Below, in pieces: positions 16,915 through 26,646 of a stretch of 54,804 nt of DNA (position 1 is its first letter; every line of letters starts with the position of its first letter). The notes below the pieces were generated by a model. That model was not told the origin of the DNA, did no database searches, and saw only the letters and a program-made list of their open reading frames with translations. The translations under genes were made by a program, and so were the position numbers. Origin of the DNA: an uncultured Lachnospiraceae bacterium (GTDB taxonomy: Bacteria > Bacillota > Clostridia > Lachnospirales > Lachnospiraceae); assembly GCA_946182825.1 (NCBI GenBank), contig CAMGZH010000017.1, positions 1-54,804 of the forward strand, given 5' to 3'.

Positions 16915-19900
16915 ATGAAAAAGCGGCCGATGTTTGAAGTAAAAGAAGTGAAGAAAAAGAAAGAAAAGGGGCAGGGGCTGGTAAAACGGCGCCTGCTTTC
17001 TGCCATTCTTGCCGGGGCGATGATCCTTCCTGTGGTGGCCTATCAATATACCTCCACAGCCTCTGCCAAGCAGCAGACCTCTCTTCCCCATATCGAAGAG
17101 ATCAAGCGGGTGATGAATACCGCCTCCTCCGCTTCTTTTCATATCTTAGAAGTAACCCCTAAGGCAGGAGCGGGAACAAGAGAGGACGCTGTGACCGGTG
17201 AGATCGGTTACTATATTGCAGGGCAGGAGCCGGTGAATTTTAAGGAGATGCTCTCCGGTACTTCCTTTTCCTCCTCTCAGGAGAGAGTAAGCTGGGCCAA
17301 TGGCTATCTTCAGGGACTATCCGGTGCCGGGATCTTAAGTGCACAGGAGGATAAGGCCCCTCTTAAGGCGACCTTCCAGGAAGGGAACACTTATTACAAA
17401 GAGTATTACCCCTGGGAGCAGGCCCCGGAGGGAGCAAAGGATCTGTATTTTACCGATGATCAGGGTGACGAGCGGGTAGAGACGACCCGGGTCAACGGTC
17501 AGATCAAAGAAAAAGAGGGAGGAGCCTACGACGCTTCCAAAGATGCCTATGTGGTCTCCACTGAGGGCCATTATGTTCAGAACATCGATGCAGATTATCC
17601 TCTCCGGCAGGTAAGCGATATCAAGGATCTAAAGGAGGACTTTGATTCTGCAAAGGAGCAGTATATCTTCTATGAGGATCCTGTCTTTTCCAAGGAGCTT
17701 GAGGTGGGAGATGACGGGAAGCTTGTTGTGCCGGAATCCTATTATGCTGCCATCGGTAAGAAGCTGATCTACTCATTAAATCCGGAGGATAAGGAGCCGG
17801 CATGGCGGTTTGACTATGATGCCACGGCACATAACTACTATCAGGTGGGATGTAAGTTCCGGGTGCTTTCCGGATTCAACTCCCTTCCTTCCATGGGGAA
17901 GGAGATTTCCCTGGACTATGATGATCTGTTGGCCGGCGGCTATTATGCGGCAAGGATCCGTCTGGACGGTCCCTTTAAACCGGCAAAGGATGGACAGGTG
18001 GGCTTTTTTGACCTTCAGACCAGTGACCTGCAGTATGTTGGTCCCGGTAAGGGAAGCTTTGACCTGGAAGGTCTGTCGGTGGATGCCAACGGAAATTACC
18101 TTGTCAGCTATGATCATGTAAAATACAAGGGCGGTTATAAGAACAACAACTGGTTCCTTCGCAGTGTATTAGATTACCGGGAGAGCAGTCCGGAAGAACT
18201 GGCATCTTTGTCGAAGAAGGTCACAGTAGATTCATTAACACCGGACAAGGTGGATAAAACCATGGATCTAGATCGGGGGCAGTCCCAGGATATCGACGGC
18301 TATGATCTGATCGTGGTAAGTAATGGAATCAATGTTTTTGCCAATAATCTTAATAATTCGAATCAGTATAGTGCCTATGGAGATGAAAAAAAGGGCTTCA
18401 AGCAGGCTCTAAAGAAGTACCTTGGTAACAAAGGGGCTGTGGTAGCCCGGGAAGAGGCAGCCGGCTATTTTAACGATCCACTTACGGGAGGAACCAATCA
18501 TCCCAATACTGTCCGGCAGGGAGATACCAACGGAAGGATCTACGGCGGCATCTATCTGGTAAGAGCGGACAATGACAGAAAGACCCTTATAACCCCAAAC
18601 TTTACCACAAACTTCGACGAGAGCCAGTATAAGGAGAATGACAGCGGGTTCTACGATGTCTATGATGAGATCAACCACGAGAACATCCTACGCCAGAGAA
18701 CGGATGAGAATACCACGGATCTTTTGGATGATGATATCAATATGGCAACGGCCATCCGTTATGTGATCAATTTCCGGAATCAGCGTAGCAGAGGTAAGAA
18801 GGAGAGGATAAGGATCTTAGATATTGAGCCCCCGGCAGATCCGAGAGGAAATGTATCCAATCATACCATTTCCTCTGAGATCACAAAGGACAGTCAGGCC
18901 AGTGGAACCATTAGGGATCGACTTTTAAAGCAGTGGTTCTCCAATGTCTATACAGCGGATAAGATCACAATTACCACAGTTTCTACGGCCACCTTGATCG
19001 GTCTGACCCAGGATGTGACCGAGGACTATGATCTGATCTATATCGGTGGCGGCAATAAACAAAAAACGAATGAGTATCAGGATACGGGGATGAGAGGCCT
19101 GATCTACTACAATATTGGTGATACGGTGAAGGTCCCAAACAGAAGGGATGAGGGACTTTTTTCCACGTCAGGCCTTCTGGATGAAGACTATGACAATCAA
19201 AAGGCCTACGATCAGGTCTACCGTTACAGCGGCAATGATCTGACCCAGAAGAAGGCGGATGAGATTTCAGGTTTTGCCGCAGTGGGACTTCCGGTGATCT
19301 ATTCCAAAAATCTGGCAGATGAGAAGTCTTATCCTGCACAGGAAATTGAAGTGGGATTTAAGGATCAGCCAAGTCTGGCCTTACAGGATTATGGCAATAG
19401 TGCCAAGGTGACGGTGACTCCCTTAAAGGAGGGGGATAATATTTCCTACAGTTACCAGTGGTACCGTAACGATTCAGTGGTACCGGGGGCAACAGGACCT
19501 TCATTCTCCGTGCAGAAGGGAGATTTCCATAATGGGACGATTCTGCAATGTTGGATCACCTCTGTCGAGGTGAATGGACAGACCTTCACCTTTGATACAG
19601 ACCAGGCTCCCAGAAGTGACAGGATTCGATTGAATGTATATCCTTCTGCCTATCTGGAAGGCCGTGGTACAGGATCGGCCCAGTATTATAAGCCTACTCA
19701 TTATTGGTCCCATTGGTATGAACAGGTGCAAATGACCGACGATAAATCAGCGATCTGGGTTCCGGGTTTTAATTCTGATAAGGCACAGGTCTACTGGTTT
19801 AAGACAAAGGATGAACAAAAGAGGGTATACGGTAACTATACGAGGGCTATCGATTGGAGTGACGGAGATGTGATCCAGTGCGTTTATGATGACCGGTATT

Positions 19901-22158
19901 ACACGAAGTATTCCAACGAATACATTGTTCACTACAATATGGATAATAGTGGTTTCGGGACAGAAGGAGGAAAGAAAAACAGCAAGGTGAGGGCCCAGGC
20001 CAGCGAGGGTCTTGCGATAAATAAAGCCACGGTGGATCAGGCTTCGAGACTGTATTCGGTTATGACCTCCATGACCGGACGGGATAACGTTATGGTAGAA
20101 GGCCAGGTGGATGCCGGTAAGCTTTCTGACTATGTGAATCTGTCTCACCCGACGATTCAGTACGCCGAGGATGGTAAGCCAAAGGAGTATATAGAAGATG
20201 CAGTGGATCACAATGCCATCAATGTAACGGCAGATGGAACCCAGGAGATCGGTAAGCTTCGCTTTACCTTTAAGATCATCAATCCGACGGATCCGGATCC
20301 TGCCAATACCACCTATTCTGCCAAGCTTTATACGGATAATAATGGTGATGGTATCTTCTCTGCAGATGAAGAGGTGCAGTCCGGTGACGAAGAGGTAGAG
20401 GAATTAAGAGGAGGCCTCTCTGCAGAAAGTGCTCCGGAGGTGAGCTTCTCCGAAAACATTGATGCTGCCTCCCATCCGGGTTGTGTGCCCTGGAAGCTGG
20501 TGATCTCCCAGAATAATAATCACAGCATCCATATTTCATCCTATGGTATTTCCTATATCAAGCCCTTGGAGAAGATCCGGCTGAAGATCCTGCAGATCAA
20601 TGCGGATGATCAGAAGGGGTATAACCTGGAAAGTATGAACATCAATGGAACGGGAAATTATGGAAGATGTCTGAAGGATCCGGCAGTGACTGATGTATAT
20701 GATCTTACGATCATTACAATAAAAGCTAAGGATCTGGCTGCACAAGAGTCTGGATCTGTTATTTCGGATTATTTTGATCACTTTGATATGCTGATCCTAG
20801 GTTTTAACGATATGTATCGTACCTTAGACCGAAAGACCTGTTATGCCATTGAGGACTTTGCAGATCAGGGTAAGTCGGTACTTTTCAGCCATGACCTGTC
20901 CTCTCATGTGAATATGAATGCGGCTAACCTGAAGAAGTACTATAATACCACGGGAGTTTTCGATGCTCTGAACTTTAATTCCATTCTGCGTTGCAGAAGT
21001 TATCTGGATCAGTACGGTATTTCCGATACCAATACCTATCCGATTGGAGCGAAAAAGTACCAGTTTGGTGGAACGAAGAACTGGGGATTTAAGGATCGGA
21101 ATGGAAAGAACATTACCAGTGGTTTCCTGGCAGAACTGACGGAGGGATCGGCATCTCTTTCCGGGGAGCAGATCAATGCGCTGGAAAGTGAGAACTACTC
21201 CATTGCCTATAAGCCCATCAGCAGCTCTAAGACCATAACGAAGGAGACCATCCATCAGACCCAGGGCTTTACCAACAGTCTGTTAAACCGATTCAAAGAT
21301 AAAGGTTCCGGTCTGGTTAAAACGAATTCCGTTCAGCAGGTGAACTCAGGTCAGATCACAAGTTATCCCTTTGATCTGAATGAGAGCAAGACCTTGGGGG
21401 TATCCACCACCCATGGACAGTATTATCAGCTGAATATGAATTCCGATAATATCGTAGTCTGGTATACCTTAAGCGGTAAAGGGTTCCAGGATCGTGATGG
21501 AGTGAATGAGTACTATATCTACAGTGCAAATAACATCACCTATACCGGTGCCGGTCATAGCAGTGATGTAACACTGGATGAGGCGAAGCTGTTTGTTAAC
21601 ACGATGGTGGCGGCAAGACGTGATACCATTAAAAAGCCCGAGGCAAGCTTTGTGTCTTCTGCTAAGGATGATTCGGAGATCTCTTCCTACTATCTGCTTA
21701 TGGATCAGAAACAGGATACCACAGGCAGTGGCGGGCAGAATGGTCAGGGAAGCGGCCAGGGAAGTGGCCAGGAAAGCGGTCAGGGAAGTGGTCAGACTTC
21801 GGATGAGACAAGTGATCTGCTCTCCAATCGGATCTACTTCAAGGTGGAGGATGACAACCTGGTATCCAGCCGTCGGATCACGGTAAACTTCTATGATGAT
21901 ACCTATGCCTCTGAGAACACCATTGAGGATGTAACCATCTACCAGGCCAAGGATGATAAGGTGGTAAGCAAGTTAAAGAGCGGCAAGATCTATTACATCA
22001 ACCTTCCGGTGGAAGTAGCGGTGAAGGTAAAACAGAAGGATTCTGCCAAGCTTGTGATCTTACCTGTTACCCATTACGGAGAACAGGAGTCCAACGACCA
22101 GGTGGGCGAGCCTAAGACACTGGTGATTCAGAAAACAGGAATGTTTGATTTAGGTTAA
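16915..22158 (+). CDS. giant T4P-operon protein, 1747 residues (DUF5057-like, proposed)
   Basis: A Lys-rich cytoplasmic start and one hydrophobic segment (LLSAILAGAMILPVVAYQY, about 25-43) export or anchor the rest. Three similar modules recur: SFHILEV (about 73) with GYDLIVVSNGINVF (about 461), RIRILDIEPPAD (about 631) with YDLIYIGGGN (about 702), and RLKILQIN (about 1221) with FDMLILGFNDMY (about 1290) and GKSVLFSHD. Each pairs an opening beta strand with a later 'YDL-I' strand, as in Rossmann or glutaminase-like folds. An Ig-like stretch (YQWYRNDSVVPGATGPSFSV) lies near 830-850, a Gly/Gln/Ser linker at 1602-1632 and a beta-rich end. It resembles, from memory, DUF5057 proteins near Lachnospiraceae pili. 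The ATG at 16915 has GGAGG 5 nt upstream; an ATG at 16903 is too close to its ribosome site. A pilus-associated adhesin is inferred. Confidence 0.7.
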   Translation: MKKRPMFEVKEVKKKKEKGQGLVKRRLLSAILAGAMILPVVAYQYTSTASAKQQTSLPHIEEIKRVMNTASSASFHILEVTPKAGAGTREDAVTGEIGYYIAGQEPVNFKEMLSGTSFSSSQERVSWANGYLQGLSGAGILSAQEDKAPLKATFQEGNTYYKEYYPWEQAPEGAKDLYFTDDQGDERVETTRVNGQIKEKEGGAYDASKDAYVVSTEGHYVQNIDADYPLRQVSDIKDLKEDFDSAKEQYIFYEDPVFSKELEVGDDGKLVVPESYYAAIGKKLIYSLNPEDKEPAWRFDYDATAHNYYQVGCKFRVLSGFNSLPSMGKEISLDYDDLLAGGYYAARIRLDGPFKPAKDGQVGFFDLQTSDLQYVGPGKGSFDLEGLSVDANGNYLVSYDHVKYKGGYKNNNWFLRSVLDYRESSPEELASLSKKVTVDSLTPDKVDKTMDLDRGQSQDIDGYDLIVVSNGINVFANNLNNSNQYSAYGDEKKGFKQALKKYLGNKGAVVAREEAAGYFNDPLTGGTNHPNTVRQGDTNGRIYGGIYLVRADNDRKTLITPNFTTNFDESQYKENDSGFYDVYDEINHENILRQRTDENTTDLLDDDINMATAIRYVINFRNQRSRGKKERIRILDIEPPADPRGNVSNHTISSEITKDSQASGTIRDRLLKQWFSNVYTADKITITTVSTATLIGLTQDVTEDYDLIYIGGGNKQKTNEYQDTGMRGLIYYNIGDTVKVPNRRDEGLFSTSGLLDEDYDNQKAYDQVYRYSGNDLTQKKADEISGFAAVGLPVIYSKNLADEKSYPAQEIEVGFKDQPSLALQDYGNSAKVTVTPLKEGDNISYSYQWYRNDSVVPGATGPSFSVQKGDFHNGTILQCWITSVEVNGQTFTFDTDQAPRSDRIRLNVYPSAYLEGRGTGSAQYYKPTHYWSHWYEQVQMTDDKSAIWVPGFNSDKAQVYWFKTKDEQKRVYGNYTRAIDWSDGDVIQCVYDDRYYTKYSNEYIVHYNMDNSGFGTEGGKKNSKVRAQASEGLAINKATVDQASRLYSVMTSMTGRDNVMVEGQVDAGKLSDYVNLSHPTIQYAEDGKPKEYIEDAVDHNAINVTADGTQEIGKLRFTFKIINPTDPDPANTTYSAKLYTDNNGDGIFSADEEVQSGDEEVEELRGGLSAESAPEVSFSENIDAASHPGCVPWKLVISQNNNHSIHISSYGISYIKPLEKIRLKILQINADDQKGYNLESMNINGTGNYGRCLKDPAVTDVYDLTIITIKAKDLAAQESGSVISDYFDHFDMLILGFNDMYRTLDRKTCYAIEDFADQGKSVLFSHDLSSHVNMNAANLKKYYNTTGVFDALNFNSILRCRSYLDQYGISDTNTYPIGAKKYQFGGTKNWGFKDRNGKNITSGFLAELTEGSASLSGEQINALESENYSIAYKPISSSKTITKETIHQTQGFTNSLLNRFKDKGSGLVKTNSVQQVNSGQITSYPFDLNESKTLGVSTTHGQYYQLNMNSDNIVVWYTLSGKGFQDRDGVNEYYIYSANNITYTGAGHSSDVTLDEAKLFVNTMVAARRDTIKKPEASFVSSAKDDSEISSYYLLMDQKQDTTGSGGQNGQGSGQGSGQESGQGSGQTSDETSDLLSNRIYFKVEDDNLVSSRRITVNFYDDTYASENTIEDVTIYQAKDDKVVSKLKSGKIYYINLPVEVAVKVKQKDSAKLVILPVTHYGEQESNDQVGEPKTLVIQKTGMFDLG
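21748..21795 (+). repeat. 12-bp tandem repeat (4 copies) coding the Gly/Ser/Gln linker
   Basis: Four 12-bp units of the form GGAAGYGGYCAG encode repeated G-S-G-Q in the giant protein, with one unit changed to E-S-G-Q. It forms a flexible linker between the large N-terminal part and the C-terminal beta domain. Confidence 0.9.
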
Positions 22159-22163
22159 TGATT

Positions 22164-22218
22164 AAACTGACACTTTTGTATGTTATACTAATGTAACAGG
22201 ACAGGGGTGTCAGTTTTT
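22164..22218 (+). terminator. terminator after the giant pilus gene, with a possible promoter in its loop
   Basis: AAACTGACAC (22164-22173) pairs perfectly with GTGTCAGTTT (22207-22216), and the T-run 22214-22218 follows. The 33-nt loop is long for a terminator and contains TATACT (22184-22189), a good -10 element for the VWA gene, although no clear -35 is seen 17 bp upstream. The VWA gene may thus be transcribed separately or by readthrough. Confidence 0.6.
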
Positions 22219-22278
22219 CTTATACAGGAAAAGCGGGCAGACGGTCCGGGATCTATGGGTCTGGGAGGAAAAGGAAGA

Positions 22279-23517
22279 ATGAAAAACATTTGTGTCAGGC
22301 TGCTGGCTGTGATGACAGCAGCAGTGTTGCTGCTATCGGCAGGCTCTGATATAACTGCAGAGGCGAAGCAGAAGATCAGGACAAAGGGTAAGCTTAAGGT
22401 AGAGCAGGTCCAGGTGGATGTTCCTCTGGTGAATGCCTATGTGTACAGTGAAGGGAAGGATCTCTCCAGAGTCCGGCCAGAGCAGGTTCAGGCGAAGCTG
22501 GCAGGACAGAAGCTTCAGGTCCTGTCTGTGGAGCAGCAGAAGAAGACGAAGCAGGGCGTGTTCTACGCTTTTTTGCTGGATGTATCGGCCTCCATTCCTC
22601 AGGCGGATCTGGATGCAGCCAAGAATGCCATCGAACAGGTAGCTGATGATATGCGAAGCCAGGATCAGCTGGCCGTGATCACCTTTGGAGACAAGGTGAA
22701 GGTGATCTCGGACGGCAGCCAGCCGGTGGAGGACACAATCAGGAAGATCAGGGCTTTAAAGGCAAAGGATCAGACCACCAAGTTTTACTCCGCTATGGAT
22801 AAGCTGATCAAGGTATCCCAAAAGGTACACGACATGCGACGTGTGGCGGTGGTGGTCTCCGATGGTATTGACGATACGGATGCAGGCATGAGTCAGGGTG
22901 AGCTTGAAGATATTCTTCAGCAGAGCGGTATTGCGGTGTATGGAATGGGGATCGGTAAGAACAAGGCCCTTTCGGAGAAGTTTGGAACCTTCCTTCGTAT
23001 CTCCGGAGGAGAGTTGTACCCCTTTACAGCAGCAACAGCAAATGCTAAATTAAACTCTCTGATCAAGCGTCTGTCTTCGGTTTACCGTTTGTCGATGGAG
23101 TTTGACGGTAAGATGCCAAAGGGCGATACCATTAAGCTTTCGGTGAAGGTAGCCGGGGCAGGAAGTTTTTCCATGATGCTGGACAGCTCTTACTGGGGCG
23201 AGGCAACGGCATCCCAGAAGGAGGAGAGTAAGGCGGCAGCGGAGAAGAACAGCCAGAAGCGTACGCCTTCCTCCCAAGAGGTGACCACCGGGGAAGAAGA
23301 GAAGGAAGAGACCTTGGACAAGGGGGCGATCTCCCGGCAGAAGCTGATGGTGACCATTGCCATTCCGGCGGTTGCTTTTGCAACCCTTCTGGGAATCCTT
23401 TTGATTCTTCTGATAAGGCGGAAAAAGGCGCTGGCAGAGTACTACAGAGCCAATGGCGTAGATTACAAGAGTGCAAGGGAGACGGAGAAGGCGATCCGTC
23501 GGAAGAGAAAGCACTGA
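22279..23517 (+). CDS. membrane-anchored von Willebrand factor A domain protein
   Basis: 413 residues. A signal peptide (LLAVMTAAVLLLSAGSDITA) is followed by a VWA domain at about 85-260 with the MIDAS motif DVSAS. Further metal-site residues are plausible in FGDK and SDGIDDTDAG. A charged linker and one C-terminal membrane helix (about 355-380, VTIAIPAVAFATLLGILLIL) precede a short basic tail. VWA domains bind proteins through a metal ion; in other bacteria PilY1-type VWA proteins take part in pilus biogenesis and surface sensing. The start at 22279 follows GGGAGG. Its position directly after the pilus operon suggests a related role, which is inference. Confidence 0.82.
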   Translation: MKNICVRLLAVMTAAVLLLSAGSDITAEAKQKIRTKGKLKVEQVQVDVPLVNAYVYSEGKDLSRVRPEQVQAKLAGQKLQVLSVEQQKKTKQGVFYAFLLDVSASIPQADLDAAKNAIEQVADDMRSQDQLAVITFGDKVKVISDGSQPVEDTIRKIRALKAKDQTTKFYSAMDKLIKVSQKVHDMRRVAVVVSDGIDDTDAGMSQGELEDILQQSGIAVYGMGIGKNKALSEKFGTFLRISGGELYPFTAATANAKLNSLIKRLSSVYRLSMEFDGKMPKGDTIKLSVKVAGAGSFSMMLDSSYWGEATASQKEESKAAAEKNSQKRTPSSQEVTTGEEEKEETLDKGAISRQKLMVTIAIPAVAFATLLGILLILLIRRKKALAEYYRANGVDYKSARETEKAIRRKRKH

Positions 23518-23546
23518 CACGACGGTTCAGATAAAGTGAGGTAGAG

Positions 23547-24413
23547 ATGATCATTGAAATTTTAAAAGCGATCCTGTTTGGATTGGTAGAGGGCGTTACC
23601 GAATGGCTTCCGGTGTCAAGTACAGGGCATATGATCCTGGTGGAACACTGGGTCTCTTTTGCAAAGACATCCGAAGATTTCTGGAAGATGTTCGAAGTTG
23701 TGATCCAGCTGGGTGCCATCCTGGCGGTGGTCGTGATCTTCTGGGACAAGCTTTGGCCCTGGCGGATCAAGAATGTTAAGGTCAAAGGCAAAATGGCCAT
23801 CGAAGAGAAGGTCGTCTTTAAGGACGGAGCCCTGGATATGTGGTGCAAGATCATTGTGGCATGTATTCCGGCGGCTGTTGTGGGGATCGTGTTTGATGAT
23901 CTGATCGACCGGCTCTTTTATCATCCGGTTCCTGTAGCCCTTGCCCTTATTGTGGTGGGTGTGATCTTTATCATCATTGAGAGCACCTCCGGTCAGAAGC
24001 TCCCTAAGATCAACAGTATTTCACAGATGTCTTATTCTGTGGTGCTTCTCATTGGTGTGGCACAGACCATTGCCGCTGTTTTTCCGGGAACGAGCCGTTC
24101 CGGAGCGACCATCATCGGAGCTTTGATGCTGGGCGTCTCCCGTGAGGTTGCAGCGGAGTTTACCTTTTTCCTGGCGGTGCCGGTTATGTTTGGTGCCTCC
24201 CTTTTGAAGGCGGCAAAGTATGTGATCAAGGGAATGTCCATGGGAGCAACCGAGTGGGTGATCCTTTTGGTGGGATGTCTGGTGGCATTTTTTGTTTCCC
24301 TGTTTATTATTAATTTCTTGATGCGTTATATCAAAGAGCACGATTTCAAGATCTTCGGCTGGTATCGAATCGCCCTTGGAATTCTTGTGATCGTACTTCT
24401 TGTGGTGATTTGA
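23547..24413 (+). CDS. uppP: undecaprenyl-diphosphatase UppP (BacA)
   Basis: 288 residues. A polytopic membrane phosphatase that converts undecaprenyl diphosphate to the monophosphate, recycling the lipid carrier for peptidoglycan and cell-wall polymers; it gives bacitracin resistance when abundant. The family motifs are intact: EGVTEWLPVSSTGHM at the N-terminus and PGTSRSGATI (catalytic Ser/Arg region) in the second half. About eight helices are visible. The ribosome site GAGGTAGAG lies just before the ATG. It is the first of a run of closely spaced genes (uppP, glycosyltransferase, rlmD, kinase). Confidence 0.96.
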   Translation: MIIEILKAILFGLVEGVTEWLPVSSTGHMILVEHWVSFAKTSEDFWKMFEVVIQLGAILAVVVIFWDKLWPWRIKNVKVKGKMAIEEKVVFKDGALDMWCKIIVACIPAAVVGIVFDDLIDRLFYHPVPVALALIVVGVIFIIIESTSGQKLPKINSISQMSYSVVLLIGVAQTIAAVFPGTSRSGATIIGALMLGVSREVAAEFTFFLAVPVMFGASLLKAAKYVIKGMSMGATEWVILLVGCLVAFFVSLFIINFLMRYIKEHDFKIFGWYRIALGILVIVLLVVI

Positions 24414-24427
24414 TGAAGGAGGGGTGT

Positions 24428-25483
24428 ATGGTAACATTCTCCCTGTGTATGATCGTGAAAAATGAGGCGGCGGTCCTGGACCGCTGTCTTTCTTCCCTTG
24501 TGGATCTTATGGATGAGGTGGTGATCGTGGACACGGGTTCCACCGATGATACCCTTGCCATTGCAAGGAAGTATACGGATGAAGGACATATCTATCATTT
24601 TGACTGGGTGGATGATTTCTCGGCGGCAAGGAACTATGCGTTTTCTCTGTGTACGGGGGATTACATCTACACGGCGGATGCGGACGAATATCTGGAACAA
24701 AAGGATCATGATGCCCTTAAGAACCTTAAGTCTGTTCTGATGCCGGAGATCGAGGTGGTGCAGATGCATTACTATGAGCCGAAGATTTCTTCGGTGCTGA
24801 ATACCATCTCGGAGTATCGGCCGAAGCTTTTTAAGCGGCTTCGAACCTTTACCTGGATCGATCCAATCCATGAGCGGGTAAGGACAGAACCTTTAGTGTT
24901 TGACTCCGATATTACGGTGACCCATATGCCCCAGCAGCTGCATGTGGGCAGGGATCTTGAAGTGTTTGAGAAGGCCTATGAGAAGGAAGGAAAGTTATCC
25001 CATCAGCTCTACGGCATGTACCTTCGGGAGCTGTACCGCAGCGGAGATCTTGACCAGCTGACAAGAGGAAGCAGGATCATAAAAGAGATCCTGTCCAGAG
25101 AACAGGTAAGTGATGCTTTGTTTTTGGATATGTATACGGTTCTGGCCAGACAGGCGAGAAAGGCCGGCAATCTGGCGGCGTTTTTGACCTACGCGGCAAG
25201 ACTTCTGCCCGGAGAGCCTGCCAGTGAGATCTGCTATGAAATGGGTGAGTATCTCTACTGTGAGGGCAGGTTTGATGAGAGCGCATACTGGTATGAGAGC
25301 GCCCTTGGGCAGCAGCCGATCCTGGATATCCATTGCAGCGGAGATTTAAGTCTTCGGGGACTGGCCCTGTGTTATGGGCAACTTTCCGAAGCGGCCGACG
25401 GAGAAGAAAGCGATCTGTATCGGCAGAAGGCAAGTGCATATGAAAAGGCAGCAGATGAGTGGAAGATGCCGGAGGAAGAGTAA
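24428..25483 (+). CDS. family 2 glycosyltransferase
   Basis: 352 residues. The N-terminal 200 are a GT-A fold: SLCMIVKNEAAVLDRCLSSL at the start, VDTGSTDDT nucleotide-binding loop, and DADEY (about 83-87), which supplies the metal-binding DxD-type motif. The C-terminal 150 residues are helical and TPR-like (repeats around YLREL, LDMYTVLARQA and EMGEYLYCEGRFDESAYWYE). Such GT2-TPR proteins glycosylate proteins or cell-wall precursors; the acceptor is unknown. The start at 24428 has AGGAGG 5 nt upstream. The next gene begins directly after its stop. Confidence 0.87.
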   Translation: MVTFSLCMIVKNEAAVLDRCLSSLVDLMDEVVIVDTGSTDDTLAIARKYTDEGHIYHFDWVDDFSAARNYAFSLCTGDYIYTADADEYLEQKDHDALKNLKSVLMPEIEVVQMHYYEPKISSVLNTISEYRPKLFKRLRTFTWIDPIHERVRTEPLVFDSDITVTHMPQQLHVGRDLEVFEKAYEKEGKLSHQLYGMYLRELYRSGDLDQLTRGSRIIKEILSREQVSDALFLDMYTVLARQARKAGNLAAFLTYAARLLPGEPASEICYEMGEYLYCEGRFDESAYWYESALGQQPILDIHCSGDLSLRGLALCYGQLSEAADGEESDLYRQKASAYEKAADEWKMPEEE

Positions 25484-26641
25484 GTGAGTGAAGTTTTACA
25501 TTGCCCCCACCATAAGAAATGTGGAGGCTGCAATCATATTGAAGAAGACTACCAGAAGACGTTGATGAAGAAGACGGCGTACTGCCGGGAGCTTTTAGGC
25601 GGTTTCGGGAAGGTACATCCCATCCTTGGAATGAATTATCCCTATTATTACCGCCATAAGGTTTCCTCGGTCATCGCCTTTGATCGCAAGAAGCATAAGA
25701 CGGTCTGCGGAAATTATCAGGAGAAGAGCCACCGGGTGGTTGCCATTGACACATGCCTTATCGAAGAGAGAGGAGCTCAGGAGATCATCCGGGATGTGGT
25801 TTCCCTTATGCCGTCCCTTAAGATCCGTTCCTATGATGAGGATACGGGGAATGGCCTGCTTCGTCATATCCTTGTAAGGAAGGGATATGCCACAGGAGAG
25901 TACATGCTGATCCTGGTGGCGGCTTCTCCGGTTTTTCCTGCCAAGAAGCGGCTGGTTTCACAGATCCGAAAGCTTCATCCGGAGATCTCCACCATTGTCC
26001 TGAATATCAATCAGAGGACGGACAGCATGGTGCTTGGTGAGCGAAACGAGACCTTGTACGGTCCCGGATATCTGAAGGATAAGGTACTTGGCAAAACCTT
26101 CCGGATCTCACCATCCGCCTTTTACCAGGTCAATCCCCTTCAGATGAAAAAGCTCTATCAATATGCCCTGGATGCTGCTAAACTTACAGGTAAAGAGACA
26201 GTGATCGATGCCTACTGTGGAACCGGAACCATCGGCCTGTGTGCAGCGGATCAGGCAAAGCGTGTGATCGGCGTGGAGCTGAACCGTGATGCGGTATCGG
26301 ATGCCATCAAGAACACCAGAGACAATGCCGTAGATAACGCCAGATTCATTGCAGGAGATGCCGGCGACTACATGGTGTCCATGCTTCGTGAGGGGAAGGC
26401 GCCGAAGGACTGTGTTGTGATCATGGATCCGCCCAGAGCGGGAAGCACACCGAAATTTTTAAAATCCCTTTTGGATTTCAAACCAAAACGTATTGTATAT
26501 GTATCTTGTAACCCGGAAACGTTAGCCAGAGATTTAAAGACACTCACAAAGTTATATCGCGTTGCGGCGATTCGTCCTGTGGATATGTTCCCGTTCACAG
26601 ACGGTGTGGAGTGTGTGACGGAACTTATTCGTAAAGGATGA
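25484..26641 (+). CDS. rlmD: 23S rRNA (uracil-C5)-methyltransferase, RlmD/TrmA family
   Basis: 385 residues. SAM-dependent methylation of a uridine C5 in RNA; RlmD-type enzymes act on 23S rRNA. The iron-sulfur cluster cysteines are at the N-terminus (CPHHKKCGGCNH). The SAM pocket is DAYCGTGTIGLCA, followed by MDPPRAG and the catalytic Cys in YVSCNPETLARD. The protein lacks the N-terminal TRAM domain found in many relatives, so it is about 60 residues shorter than the E. coli-type enzyme. The start is a GTG immediately after the preceding TAA. Which uridine it modifies cannot be told from sequence. Confidence 0.9.
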   Translation: MSEVLHCPHHKKCGGCNHIEEDYQKTLMKKTAYCRELLGGFGKVHPILGMNYPYYYRHKVSSVIAFDRKKHKTVCGNYQEKSHRVVAIDTCLIEERGAQEIIRDVVSLMPSLKIRSYDEDTGNGLLRHILVRKGYATGEYMLILVAASPVFPAKKRLVSQIRKLHPEISTIVLNINQRTDSMVLGERNETLYGPGYLKDKVLGKTFRISPSAFYQVNPLQMKKLYQYALDAAKLTGKETVIDAYCGTGTIGLCAADQAKRVIGVELNRDAVSDAIKNTRDNAVDNARFIAGDAGDYMVSMLREGKAPKDCVVIMDPPRAGSTPKFLKSLLDFKPKRIVYVSCNPETLARDLKTLTKLYRVAAIRPVDMFPFTDGVECVTELIRKG

Positions 26642-26646
26642 CGCCG

